From assembly GCA_964531455.1 (NCBI GenBank), contig CAZHFZ010000008.1:22699-86698 (forward strand): 64,000 bases of DNA, given 5' to 3'. A program made the translations under genes and the position numbers. A model generated the notes under the pieces. The model ran no database searches. It saw only the letters and a list, made by a program, of their open reading frames with translations, and had not been told where the DNA came from. This DNA is from Ga0077527 sp964531455 (GTDB lineage: Bacteria > Pseudomonadota > Gammaproteobacteria > Burkholderiales > SG8-41). Below are positions 26,583 through 36,598 of the stretch, one piece after another (the stretch's first letter is position 1; each line of letters starts with the position of its first letter).

Positions 26583-27404
26583 TTAATCCGCCTGTTTCAG
26601 ACCCAGCACGTCCCACATATCGTAAAGACCCGCCGGTTTACCCGTCAGAAACTGCGCAGCACGCAGGGCGCCCTGCGCGTAGGTGGTGCGACTACCCGAA
26701 CGATGAGTGATCTCGACCCGCTCTCCGGTGCCGGCAAACAGCACAGTATGATCGCCAACGATATCGCCGCCGCGGATGGTGGCAAATCCGATGCTGCCGG
26801 GCTTGCGCTCCCCGGTGTGACCCTCACGCGCATAGACTGCGCAATCAGACAGTTTTTTGCCCATGGCCCCGGCAACCACCTCGCCCATTTTCAATGCCGT
26901 CCCCGAAGGCGCATCAACCTTGTGTTTGTGATGCGCCTCGATTATTTCGATATCGTGATCAGATCCCATTGCTTTCGCCGCCATCTCCAGCAATTTCAGG
27001 GTGACGTTGACGCCGACACTCATGTTCGGGGCGAAAACAATGCCGATGTCGTGTGCGGCATCAGCAATCGCCTTTTTGCCTGCATCGTCAAATCCGGTGG
27101 TTCCGATCACCATCCCGACCTTGAGTTTGCGGCAGATGGCAAGATGCTGCAGGGTGCCTTCCGGCCGAGTGAAATCGATCAGCACGTCGCAAGCAGCAAG
27201 CACCTGCCCGGGCTTGTCGCTGATCAGCACACCACAGGGTGCACCGCCCAATGCACCGGCATCGCAGCCGATCTGCGGACTTCCAGTCATTTCCAGCGCA
27301 GCAGCCAGCACCGCATTATCATCTTGCGCCACGGCATCAAGCAGCATGCGCCCCATACGGCCACCACTGCCGGCAATTGCGATTCGAGTCGGTTTCCGGT
27401 TCAT
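26583..27404 (-). CDS. dapB: 4-hydroxy-tetrahydrodipicolinate reductase
   Basis: Second step of the diaminopimelate branch, NAD(P)H-dependent. 273 residues. The nucleotide-binding start is IAIAGSGGRMGRML; the substrate-binding segment EIIEAHHKHKVDAPSGTAL carries the catalytic His and Lys. GTTGF and the late FLTGKPAGLYDMWDVLGL close the protein. It starts 2 bases after bamE, so the two are cotranscribed, an order common in betaproteobacteria. Confidence 0.97.
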   Translation of the reverse strand: MNRKPTRIAIAGSGGRMGRMLLDAVAQDDNAVLAAALEMTGSPQIGCDAGALGGAPCGVLISDKPGQVLAACDVLIDFTRPEGTLQHLAICRKLKVGMVIGTTGFDDAGKKAIADAAHDIGIVFAPNMSVGVNVTLKLLEMAAKAMGSDHDIEIIEAHHKHKVDAPSGTALKMGEVVAGAMGKKLSDCAVYAREGHTGERKPGSIGFATIRGGDIVGDHTVLFAGTGERVEITHRSGSRTTYAQGALRAAQFLTGKPAGLYDMWDVLGLKQAD

Positions 27405-27406
27405 GA

Positions 27407-27796
27407 CTATTTCTTCTCAGTCGCCGCAGCCGGTGCAGCAGCTGGTTTTGCATCAACAGGCTGCGCTGCGCCACTCGCTTTGACATCACCTTCAATCCGC
27501 AACAACTCATTTCCGCTGAACACAATAGCCACAACACGCTGCTCAGTGAGCTCCCCTGCCTTGTACATCATGTAAAAATAATCCCAGCGATCGTTACGGA
27601 ACGGATCAACAATCAGCGGGGTTCCGAGCGCGAACCGGACCTGACTGCGCGTCATCCCGGGCTTGAGTTTCGCAACCATGTCCTGAGTCACATAGTTGCC
27701 CTGCTGAATGTCAATCTTGTATGGCTTAAGCGGAATCAGGGCCGTGGTGCTGCAGCCTGCCAGCATCATTGCCATTATTATCAGTAGTATTCTCAT
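27407..27796 (-). CDS. bamE: Outer membrane assembly lipoprotein BamE
   Basis: Small lipoprotein of the BAM complex, 129 residues. The signal peptide MRILLIIMAMMLAGC ends in a lipobox. The SmpA/OmlA domain is clear: YKIDIQQGNYVTQDMVAKLKPGMTRSQVRFALGTP, then the DPFRNDRWDYFY segment, which includes residues that bind BamD and phosphatidylglycerol in E. coli. A low-complexity Ala/Pro tail follows. It is divergent from fur, the standard arrangement. Confidence 0.95.
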   Translation of the reverse strand: MRILLIIMAMMLAGCSTTALIPLKPYKIDIQQGNYVTQDMVAKLKPGMTRSQVRFALGTPLIVDPFRNDRWDYFYMMYKAGELTEQRVVAIVFSGNELLRIEGDVKASGAAQPVDAKPAAAPAAATEKK

Positions 27797-27908
27797 GGGG
27801 ATTTGGTCGTATCGCGTTGCCTGCCCGTTATCATGCGGCAGCAGGCTTTGCTGATATCATATCCGAGAACCAGTGCGCATGAGCACACCATTCACCACAG
27901 GACGCGCG

Positions 27909-28340
27909 ATGAGTTCTCCGGAGCACCTGAAAACCATCGGCCTCAAGGCCACCCTGCCCAGGCTGCGCATTCTTGAGCTGTTCGAGAAAAGCCCGGTGCG
28001 TCATCTTGCCGCTGAAGACGTCTACAAAAAACTGGTTGAGGAAGGCACCGACACCGGCCTCGCCACGGTCTACCGGGTACTGACACAGTTCGAGCAGGCC
28101 GGACTGCTGGTGCGTCACCACTTCGAATCCGGAAAAGCGGTTTACGAACTTAACCAAGGCAGCCATCACGACCACCTGGTCTGCGTGCAATGCGGCCATG
28201 TCGAAGAGTTTTATGACCCCGAGATTGAAAAACGGCAGGAGAAGGTGGCGCAGGAAAGGGGGTTTCGCATCAACGACCATTCGCTGCACATTTATGCGGA
28301 ATGCATTCGCCCCAATTGCCCGCGCAAATCCTCTTCCTGA
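27909..28340 (+). CDS. fur: Ferric uptake regulator Fur
   Basis: Iron-responsive repressor, about 143 residues. The winged-helix part reads LKATLPRLRILELFE and LATVYRVLTQFEQAGLV-like; the metal-binding region is HHDHLVCVQCGHVEEFYD. The second CxxC of some Fur proteins is partly kept as CIRPNC at the end. ATG 27909 (MSSPEHLKTIGLKATLPR) has AGGA at good spacing and matches the family start; ATG 27879 would add ten residues. It is convergent with recN. Confidence 0.95.
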   Translation: MSSPEHLKTIGLKATLPRLRILELFEKSPVRHLAAEDVYKKLVEEGTDTGLATVYRVLTQFEQAGLLVRHHFESGKAVYELNQGSHHDHLVCVQCGHVEEFYDPEIEKRQEKVAQERGFRINDHSLHIYAECIRPNCPRKSSS

Positions 28341-28382
28341 GGCTGGATCAGCCAATACCGAATTGCATTAGTCGCAGCAAAG

Positions 28383-30047
28383 CTATTTGATCTTCAGACC
28401 CAGCATCTCTGCGGCATGCTGTCGAGTGGTTGCAGTGATTTTAACGCCCCCGAGCATGCGCGCAATTTCCTCAATGCGCCCTTTGTCGTCCAGTTCCACC
28501 ACCGCAGAGGCAACCTTTCCACTCACCGCAACCTTGCTGACCTGCCACTGGCGCTCTGCGGTGGCCGCCACCTGCGGCAGGTGCGTGATGCACATTACCT
28601 GATGGCGGGCACCAAGTTCGCGCAGCATGCGGCCTACGATTTCGGCGACCCGTCCACCGATACCGACATCGACTTCATCAAAAATCAGCGTCGGCACCCT
28701 CGCGACGCGGCTCAAGACCGTTTGTATTGCCAGTGACAAGCGGGACAACTCACCGCCAGAGGCTGTTTTCGCAATAGGCTGCGCCGCAATGCCTTGATGC
28801 GGCGCGACGCGGAATTCAATCTGCTCCAGTCCGTGGGCGGCCGGACTCTCGAGTGGCTCAAGCGAAACCTCGAACACCCCCCCCTGCATCGCGAGTCCCT
28901 GCATCCCCGCAGTAACTGCCTCAGCCAGTTTCTTCGCCGCCTTCCGGCGTCCTGCAGTAAGCTTCTTCGCCGCTTCGCGATAGGCCGCCTCAGCTTCCGC
29001 TTCTCGCCGGCGCAGCGTATCTGGATCACCGCCCGCTCCCAGCTCCGCAAGACGCTCGCGTGTGTGTTCAGCGAGTTCCGACAATGCATCCGGTTCAACC
29101 CGATATTTGCGTGCAGCTGTATGCAATGCATCCAGGCGCTGCTCAACCTCACGCAGACGCTGCGGATCAAGGTCGGTGCGTTCACCATAACGGCGCAAAG
29201 CGCCAGCACCCTCCTGCAACTGAATTTGCGCCGGCTCCAGCGCATCAAGAATCTCCTTGAGCCGCGGATCATGCTGCAACAGCGGCTGCAGCCGGGCGAT
29301 CACTGCATTGAGCTGCTCCAGTGCAGCGCCCTCTCCCTCAGAAAGGATTTCCACCCCGGACTGAGCTGCCTCAATCAGGCTGGCGGCATGCGCCAACCGT
29401 CCATGCTCAGCCCCGACCGACGTCCACTCCCCGGGCGCAAGCTTCAGCGCATCAAGATCCTGCAACTGCCATTCAAGACGTTCTCGCTCGGCATTGATTG
29501 CCGCCGCGTTACCCTCAAAAGCCAGGCGCTCCTCGCGCCGCCGCTGCCAGGTACGCCAAGCCTCGCCCACCAGTTCCGCATGTGATTCAAGGCCGCCGTA
29601 GGCGTCTGTCAGCGCACGCTGGGTAGCCGCGCGGCTGAGCGACTGGTGCTGGTGCTGACCATGAATATCAACCAGATAATCACCGGCCTCGCGCAACTGA
29701 GCTGCCGTGGCCGGATGGCCATTGATGAATCCACGGGAGCGACCCGATGACTCGACCACACGCCGCAGAAGACACACATCGTTATCGCCAGCAAGATCAC
29801 AGTCAGTAAGCCAGCTTGCAAACGCACGATTGCCGTCGATCTCAAATTCGGCCGTAATATCCGCCCGCGTGGCGCCCTGACGCACCGATACCGGATCGGC
29901 GCGCTCACCCAGTGCCAGCGCCAGCGCATCGATCAGGATGGACTTGCCGGCACCGGTCTCCCCAGTCAACACCGTGAACCCGGAAGCAAATTCCAGTTCC
30001 AGACGCTCGACGATTACAAAATCCGATATGGTCAGACGACGCAGCAT
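28383..30047 (-). CDS. recN: DNA repair protein RecN
   Basis: SMC-like ATPase that helps double-strand break repair, 554 residues. Walker A is GETGAGKSILIDAL near residue 30; the centre (about 155-350) is a long coiled coil; the C-terminal ATPase half has the signature TASGGELSRLSLAIQTVL and Walker B TLIFDEVDVGIGG. Full length and intact. It lies 23 bases after nadK on the same strand; nadK-recN is a conserved pair. No LexA box is obvious ahead of it. Confidence 0.97.
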   Translation of the reverse strand: MLRRLTISDFVIVERLELEFASGFTVLTGETGAGKSILIDALALALGERADPVSVRQGATRADITAEFEIDGNRAFASWLTDCDLAGDNDVCLLRRVVESSGRSRGFINGHPATAAQLREAGDYLVDIHGQHQHQSLSRAATQRALTDAYGGLESHAELVGEAWRTWQRRREERLAFEGNAAAINAERERLEWQLQDLDALKLAPGEWTSVGAEHGRLAHAASLIEAAQSGVEILSEGEGAALEQLNAVIARLQPLLQHDPRLKEILDALEPAQIQLQEGAGALRRYGERTDLDPQRLREVEQRLDALHTAARKYRVEPDALSELAEHTRERLAELGAGGDPDTLRRREAEAEAAYREAAKKLTAGRRKAAKKLAEAVTAGMQGLAMQGGVFEVSLEPLESPAAHGLEQIEFRVAPHQGIAAQPIAKTASGGELSRLSLAIQTVLSRVARVPTLIFDEVDVGIGGRVAEIVGRMLRELGARHQVMCITHLPQVAATAERQWQVSKVAVSGKVASAVVELDDKGRIEEIARMLGGVKITATTRQHAAEMLGLKIK

Positions 30048-30070
30048 GGCTTGAGTGAGAACCGCAGCGG

Positions 30071-30952
30071 TCAGTCGCGGTTCCAGTGCAGCTTTTCACG
30101 CAGCATCGCGTAATAGCTGTGACCGACGGGATGAAGCAGCTTGATCTGGTGAGGATAGCGGCGAACCACGACGCGGTCGCCTTCGCGCAGGTCGAAATGC
30201 GAATGGCTGTCGAAATGCGCGCGTGGATCGTCAGCGCTGCGCACAACGATTTCAACCACGCTGTCTGCACTGATCACAATCGGCCGGTTGGACAGCGTAT
30301 GCGGCGATACCGGCACCAGCGACATCACCGACAAGGACGGATGCACAATAGGCCCCCCCGAGGACAGCGCATAGGCCGTCGAACCGGTCGGCGTCGCCAC
30401 AATCAGGCCGTCCGAACGCTGGTTGTAAATGAACTGGCCGTCAATCCGAACCTCGATATCGACCAACCCGCCCTTGAAACCCTTGGCTACAACCACGTCA
30501 TTGAAAGCGAGAACCTCGAACACACGCTCCTGACCGCCGTTGTTGCCGCTCCAGACCTCGGACTCGAACAACATGCGCTCTTCGGTCACGAACTGCCCGT
30601 CGAGGATTGCGGTAATGGTCTCGAACATCGTGTCGAGCGAAATGTCCGTCAGAAATCCGAGCCTTCCCTGATTGATGCCGACCAGCGCGACATCATAGGG
30701 TGCGAATGTGCGAGCGATATTCAACATCGTGCCGTCACCGCCGATGACAATCGCCAGATCGGCCTCACGTCCGAGATCTTCCAGCAGCAGCACGTCATAA
30801 GGACAGTTCTGGATATGCGCCGCAGTCAGGCGGTCGAGCAGAACCTTGACGCCACGCGCCTCCAGGAAACGCGCAAGCCGCATCACCGGCTCCGCAACCT
30901 CCGGAGTCTTGTATTTACCGATCAATGCAACAGTGGGGAATGCAACAGACAT
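30071..30952 (-). CDS. nadK: NAD kinase
   Basis: ATP-dependent phosphorylation of NAD to NADP, about 293 residues. The catalytic GGDG motif is at residues 71-74 with Asp73 as the base, followed by GINQGRLGFLTD and the glycine-rich ATPTGSTAYALSSGGPIVHP that binds NAD. Start ATG 30952 (MSVAFPTVALIGKYK) matches the family; an upstream in-frame start would add 21 non-conserved residues. It is divergent from hrcA, with the CIRCE operator 63 bases ahead of its start. Confidence 0.96.
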   Translation of the reverse strand: MSVAFPTVALIGKYKTPEVAEPVMRLARFLEARGVKVLLDRLTAAHIQNCPYDVLLLEDLGREADLAIVIGGDGTMLNIARTFAPYDVALVGINQGRLGFLTDISLDTMFETITAILDGQFVTEERMLFESEVWSGNNGGQERVFEVLAFNDVVVAKGFKGGLVDIEVRIDGQFIYNQRSDGLIVATPTGSTAYALSSGGPIVHPSLSVMSLVPVSPHTLSNRPIVISADSVVEIVVRSADDPRAHFDSHSHFDLREGDRVVVRRYPHQIKLLHPVGHSYYAMLREKLHWNRD

Positions 30953-31014
30953 GATCGCATTAAACCACAATTCCCGCGCAGCAGGCAGCGCGCAAATCCA
31001 ATTAAAACAATGCA

Positions 31015-31041
31015 TTGGCGCTCAACCACAACGAGTGCTGG
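31015..31041. promoter_or_regulatory. CIRCE operator (HrcA site)
   Basis: TTGGCGCTC (31015-31023), 9-base spacer, GAGTGCTGG (31033-31041): the 9-9-9 geometry of CIRCE, whose consensus is TTAGCACTC-N9-GAGTGCTAA, with two changes in each arm. It lies 31 bases before hrcA, giving autoregulation. It also lies in the control region of divergent nadK. Confidence 0.85.
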
Positions 31042-31072
31042 CCGACTGGTCTTTTTGTGTAAAATGATTTTC

Positions 31073-32107
31073 ATGGCTCAAGAATCCCAAGCGCTCAACG
31101 AGCGTGCGCAACTGTTGTTGAAAACACTGGTGGAGCGTTACATCGCCGACGGCCAGCCCGTCGGCTCCCGCGCGCTGTCCAAATACTCTGGGCTCGACCT
31201 GTCACCCGCCAGCATTCGCAATGTGATGGCGGATCTGGAGGACATGGGCTTCATCGCCAGCCCGCATACTTCCGCCGGCCGGATTCCAACGCCGCGCGGT
31301 TACCGTTTTTTTGTCGATACGCTGCTCACCGTCAAGCCGCTGGATCGCATCGAAATCAACCAGATGGAAGACCATCTACAGGTGAACAACACGCAAAAAC
31401 TGGTGACTTCGGCTTCACACGTACTGTCCGAACTCACCCGTTTCGCCGGTGTGGTTGTCTCCCCGCGGCGCAGCGGCGGTTTCCGCCATATCGAATTCCT
31501 CCGCCTCGCCGAGAAACGCATTCTGCTGATTCTCGTCACCGCCGAAGGTGACGTTCAAAATCGCATCATTTACACAGACAAGGCCTACTCGCCCGCGGAA
31601 CTGGTCGAGGCAGCCAACATCCTCAACCAGAATTATGCCGGCTGCAGTTTTGAAGACATACGCCACCGCGTGCAGTCCGAACTCCATCAACTGCGTGAAG
31701 ACATGTCACAGTTGATGACTGCCGCACTGGCCGCAGGCGACCAGGCTGTCAGCGAGGCCGCAGAAGATGTGGTGATTTCCGGCGAAGTCAACCTGCTTGG
31801 CATCGACGATCTTTCATCGAACATGACCAAACTGCGCGACCTGTTCAACCTTTTCGAGCACCGCACAACACTGCTGCAATTGCTTGACCACTCCAGTCGC
31901 GCCCAGGGCGTACAGATCTTCATCGGTGGAGAGGCCGGCCTGACTCCGCTGGACGAATGCAGTGTCGTCACCGCGCCTTATGAAGTCGACGGGAAGATTG
32001 TCGGCACCGTCGGCGTCATCGGCCCGACGCGCATGGCCTACGAACGCGTGATCCCGATCGTCGACATCACCGCAAAGCTGCTGAGCAGTGCACTGACCCA
32101 ACGCTGA
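31073..32107 (+). CDS. hrcA: Heat-inducible transcription repressor HrcA
   Basis: Repressor that binds CIRCE and needs GroEL for activity, 344 residues. The winged-helix region has LLKTLVERYIADGQPVGSRALSKYSGLDLSPASIRNVMADLE and HTSAGRIPTPRGYRFFVD, then the inserted dimerisation domain, ending in GVIGPTRMAYERVIPIVD. The start is ATG 31073 (MAQESQALNERA). No Shine-Dalgarno sequence is visible. TAAAAT at 31060-31065 could be a -10, which would make the mRNA leaderless or nearly so. An ATG three codons upstream is in frame. Confidence 0.96.
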   Translation: MAQESQALNERAQLLLKTLVERYIADGQPVGSRALSKYSGLDLSPASIRNVMADLEDMGFIASPHTSAGRIPTPRGYRFFVDTLLTVKPLDRIEINQMEDHLQVNNTQKLVTSASHVLSELTRFAGVVVSPRRSGGFRHIEFLRLAEKRILLILVTAEGDVQNRIIYTDKAYSPAELVEAANILNQNYAGCSFEDIRHRVQSELHQLREDMSQLMTAALAAGDQAVSEAAEDVVISGEVNLLGIDDLSSNMTKLRDLFNLFEHRTTLLQLLDHSSRAQGVQIFIGGEAGLTPLDECSVVTAPYEVDGKIVGTVGVIGPTRMAYERVIPIVDITAKLLSSALTQR

Positions 32108-32163
32108 CCGTCCGGCGCACACGCCGGTTACGGGTTTTCCACACTTTTCAAGCCAATACTGCC

Positions 32164-33255
32164 ATGGGCCATTTCCCCAAAGAACCGCCATACACGCACG
32201 GCACCACGCAAAAAATCGGTGTGCTGCTGGTCAACCTCGGATCGCCGGAAGCTGCAACTCCTGCCGCAGTCCGCACTTACCTGCGCGAATTCCTCTCCGA
32301 CCCCTACGTCGTCGAAATCCCGCGCCCGATCTGGTGGCTGATCCTCAACCTGTTCGTACTGACATTTCGGCCCAAGGCTTCGGCAGCGCGTTACGCACAG
32401 GTATGGACCAAGGAAGGTTCACCGCTGAAGGTGCATACCGAACGCCAGGCCAACATGCTGCGCGGCTATCTCGGCGAACGTCTGAAGCAGCCGCATGTCG
32501 TCGATTACGCGATGCGTTACGGCAACCCGTCGATCCGGTCAAAGCTGGAATCCCTGAAAACGCAGGGTTGCGACCGCATCCTGCTGTTGCCCCTGTATCC
32601 GCAATACTCGGCCAGCACCACGGCAACGGTATTCAAGGAAGCGTTTGCCGCCATCGGCGCTATGCGCAATCAGCCGGCCATCCGCACCGTCAAACATTTC
32701 CACGACGATGATGGTTATATCAAGGCATCGGCGCAGGCGATCAACGACTACTGGGTCAAACACGGCCGTGGCGACCATCTGGTGCTGAGCTTCCACGGCG
32801 TCCCGCGGCGCACGCTGGAGCTCGGTGACCCCTATCACTGCGAATGCCTGAAAACCGGCCGCCTGATTGCCGAACAGATCGGCCTGAAACCCGATTTTTA
32901 TTCCGTGACCTTCCAGTCACGTTTCGGCCGCGCCGAGTGGCTGAAACCGTACACCACCGACGTCATCAAGGAACTTGCCAAAAAGAAAGTCGAACGTATC
33001 GATGTCGTATGCCCGGGTTTTGTCAGCGACTGCCTGGAAACGCTGGAAGAAATCGCCATCGAAGCCAAAGGGGACTTCCTCACCCACGGCGGCAAGGAAC
33101 TGCACTACATCCCCTGCCTCAACGAACGGGACGACTGGCTGCATGCACTGACTGACATCACACTGAACAATCTGCAGGGCTGGAACAGCGCCGCGACACC
33201 GGAAAGCCTCAAAGCGTCAAAAGACCGCGCCGTCAGTCTCGGCGCAAAACACTAA
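32164..33255 (+). CDS. hemH: Ferrochelatase
   Basis: Inserts Fe(II) into protoporphyrin IX, last step of haem synthesis. 363 residues. It opens with IGVLLVNLGSPEAATPAAVRTYLREFLSD; the conserved catalytic His is in LVLSFHGVPRRTLELGDPY, and the second site is VTFQSRFGRAEWLKPYT with VVCPGFVSDCLETLEEI. It sits between hrcA and a small lipoprotein gene that starts directly after its stop. hrcA-hemH adjacency is common in betaproteobacteria. Confidence 0.97.
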   Translation: MGHFPKEPPYTHGTTQKIGVLLVNLGSPEAATPAAVRTYLREFLSDPYVVEIPRPIWWLILNLFVLTFRPKASAARYAQVWTKEGSPLKVHTERQANMLRGYLGERLKQPHVVDYAMRYGNPSIRSKLESLKTQGCDRILLLPLYPQYSASTTATVFKEAFAAIGAMRNQPAIRTVKHFHDDDGYIKASAQAINDYWVKHGRGDHLVLSFHGVPRRTLELGDPYHCECLKTGRLIAEQIGLKPDFYSVTFQSRFGRAEWLKPYTTDVIKELAKKKVERIDVVCPGFVSDCLETLEEIAIEAKGDFLTHGGKELHYIPCLNERDDWLHALTDITLNNLQGWNSAATPESLKASKDRAVSLGAKH

Positions 33256-33492
33256 ATGCGCTTGCAGTCCCTGCGGAACCGCATGATAAAAATACCGCTC
33301 TCGGTCGTTGTCGTGGCCATGTTGACCGGCTGCGGCGCCGAAGTCGCCACCACTGCGGCAACCGGCGCAGCCGTCAAAAAGAAGGAAATGGAGTCTGCGC
33401 AACAAAGCAAAGAACTCGCGCAGACCAAAATCGATCAAGCTGCCCAGGCCACGCAACAACGCGCCGAACAAGCGGGCAACGTCGACAAATAA
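33256..33492 (+). CDS. Small lipoprotein between hemH and grpE
   Basis: 78-residue predicted lipoprotein. The signal segment IKIPLSVVVVAMLTGC has a lipobox (LTGC). The mature part is short, Ala/Gln/Lys-rich and helical (KKKEMESAQQSKELAQTKIDQAAQATQQRAEQ). ATG is directly adjacent to the hemH stop, so it is coupled to hemH. An internal ATG at residue 10 (MIKIPL) would give a more standard signal peptide. No recognised function; similar small lipoproteins occur at this place in related genomes, as far as I recall. Confidence 0.72.
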   Translation: MRLQSLRNRMIKIPLSVVVVAMLTGCGAEVATTAATGAAVKKKEMESAQQSKELAQTKIDQAAQATQQRAEQAGNVDK

Positions 33493-33532
33493 GCAGAAGC
33501 ACGCACCATCCGAATCCTCCCCACCGCCCCCA

Positions 33533-33800
33533 CCCCCTTATGAGCCGCCGAGCAGCACAGTAAAGCCGGGGGAAGTCGGCGAGCACTGTCTGAGCCCTCG
33601 CGTGGTTTGCGAGGGCGAGTTGCGCGCCCCGAAGGAAGTCACCTTGGGTGGGAGCCGCCCGGCTTTGCGAGCAGCGCAGGGCAGTCCGAAGGACCGGTGA
33701 ATCGGGGCCGCCTTCTTTTGGTTACTTTTCTTGGCGGAGCAAGAAAAGTAACTGGCCGCCGGGCCACCCCCGGCCAACCCCCATAGCACCTCAATAAATA
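33533..33800. repeat. Dispersed intergenic repeat with palindromic core
   Basis: This non-coding stretch within the 411-base gap before grpE has the layout of a repeat family I recognise from many betaproteobacterial genomes: TGAGCCCTCGC-type hairpin (CCCTCGC 33595-33601, GCGAGGG 33609-33615), the ACCTTGGGTGGGAGC segment, a small GTCCGAAGGAC hairpin, GGGGCCGCCTTCTTTTG, and then a perfect 13-bp palindrome GTTACTTTTCTTG (33721-33733) and CAAGAAAAGTAAC (33740-33752). Short antisense and sense frames across it are not believable genes. The ends are estimated by eye. Confidence 0.75.
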
Positions 33801-33838
33801 TTAATAAAAACAAATACTTATAAAATTTTAATAATACC

Positions 33839-33866
33839 CTTGAAATCCCCAAGGCAAGCCCAACAT
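33839..33866 (+). promoter_or_regulatory. Possible sigma-32 promoter of grpE
   Basis: CTTGAAA (33839-33845), 13-base spacer, CCCAACAT (33859-33866). The -35 is perfect for sigma-32; the -10 is a weaker fit to CCCCATNT. It is 37 bases before the grpE ATG and just after an AT-rich tract. Confidence 0.5.
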
Positions 33867-33903
33867 GGTGTGAGCTTACTCATAACCACACTGCAAACAC
33901 GCC

Positions 33904-34437
33904 ATGAAGCAGGAATCACCGGAACAGAATCCAGATAACACCGCCGCCGACGCCAAACCGGCACCGGAAATCATGCCCTCGACCGAGGAGCTGCTGCGTA
34001 AGGCCGAACTCGACGCCCAGGAACACCACGATGCCTGGCTGCGTGCCAAGGCCGAGACCGAGAACATCCGCAAACGTGCGGTCAGCGACGTCGCCAACGC
34101 ACATAAATACGCCGTCGAGAATTTTGCGGCCGAATTGCTGGCGGTCAGGGACAGCCTCGAGGCCGCACTGGCGGTTGAAACCGCCACGGTCGAAACGCTC
34201 AAAAGCGGTGCCGAGCTGACGCTGAAGCAGCTCTCCTCCGCCTTCGAAAAACACAAGGTGGTTGAGGTCAATCCGGTCGGCGAAAAATTCGATCCGCACC
34301 GCCATCAGGCCATCAGCATGGTGCCGTCGGACGCAGCACCGAACACAGTGATCAGCGTGTTGCAGAAGGGTTATGTGCTGCACGACCGGATCATCCGCCC
34401 GGCGATGGTGGTCGTCGCCAAAGCCCCGGACGCTTGA
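33904..34437 (+). CDS. grpE: Nucleotide exchange factor GrpE
   Basis: Cochaperone that releases ADP from DnaK, 177 residues. Acidic, disordered N-terminus (about 1-25), then a long coiled coil (LLRKAELDAQEHHDAWLRAKAETENIRKRA) and the C-terminal beta domain with GEKFDPHRHQAISMVPSD and VLQKGYVLHDRIIRPAMVVVAK, the GrpE signature. Normal length. Its stop codon lies inside the -35 element of the dnaK heat-shock promoter. Confidence 0.97.
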   Translation: MKQESPEQNPDNTAADAKPAPEIMPSTEELLRKAELDAQEHHDAWLRAKAETENIRKRAVSDVANAHKYAVENFAAELLAVRDSLEAALAVETATVETLKSGAELTLKQLSSAFEKHKVVEVNPVGEKFDPHRHQAISMVPSDAAPNTVISVLQKGYVLHDRIIRPAMVVVAKAPDA

Positions 34438-34460
34438 AAACCACGGCAACGACCCCAGAT
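34433..34460 (+). promoter_or_regulatory. Sigma-32 promoter of dnaK
   Basis: CTTGAAA (34433-34439), 13-base spacer, CCCCAGAT (34453-34460). Near-perfect match to the heat-shock consensus CTTGAAA-N13-15-CCCCATNT. The -35 contains the grpE stop codon TGA (34435-34437). About 105 bases of leader separate it from dnaK. Confidence 0.8.
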
Positions 34461-34564
34461 TACAAAACAAGACAGCCGGCACAGCGGTCAGTCAATTATT
34501 CAGCCGCATCAATAATTTACTGACCACCCGGCGCAACAAAATTTACAGCTAAGAGGCAATAGAC

Positions 34565-36505
<1,941 letters not shown>

Positions 36506-36525
36506 TCGACTAAATTACTTCCCCG

Positions 36526-36567
36526 GCAGGGCGCAGCGGTGTTGAGGATGTATCCTCCTCGCCCTGC
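36526..36567 (+). promoter_or_regulatory. Structured dnaK-dnaJ intergenic RNA
   Basis: Outer stem GCAGGGCG (36526-36533) with CGCCCTGC (36560-36567), and an inner hairpin GAGGAT (36544-36549) with ATCCTC (36552-36557). No T-run, so it is probably a processing or stability element rather than a terminator. It ends 31 bases before the dnaJ start. Confidence 0.55.
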
Positions 36568-36598
36568 GCCTTTGGCACATTCAGGGTAACGTAACGAA

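Noticed and set aside
30086..31072. Upstream extension of the hrcA frame across nadK
   Set aside because: HrcA homology begins at 31073; the extension is the complement of nadK and the CIRCE region.
33538..33852. Minus-strand frame of 104 codons in the grpE upstream gap
   Set aside because: It runs across a structured intergenic repeat; such frames occur by chance in every copy and show no protein features.
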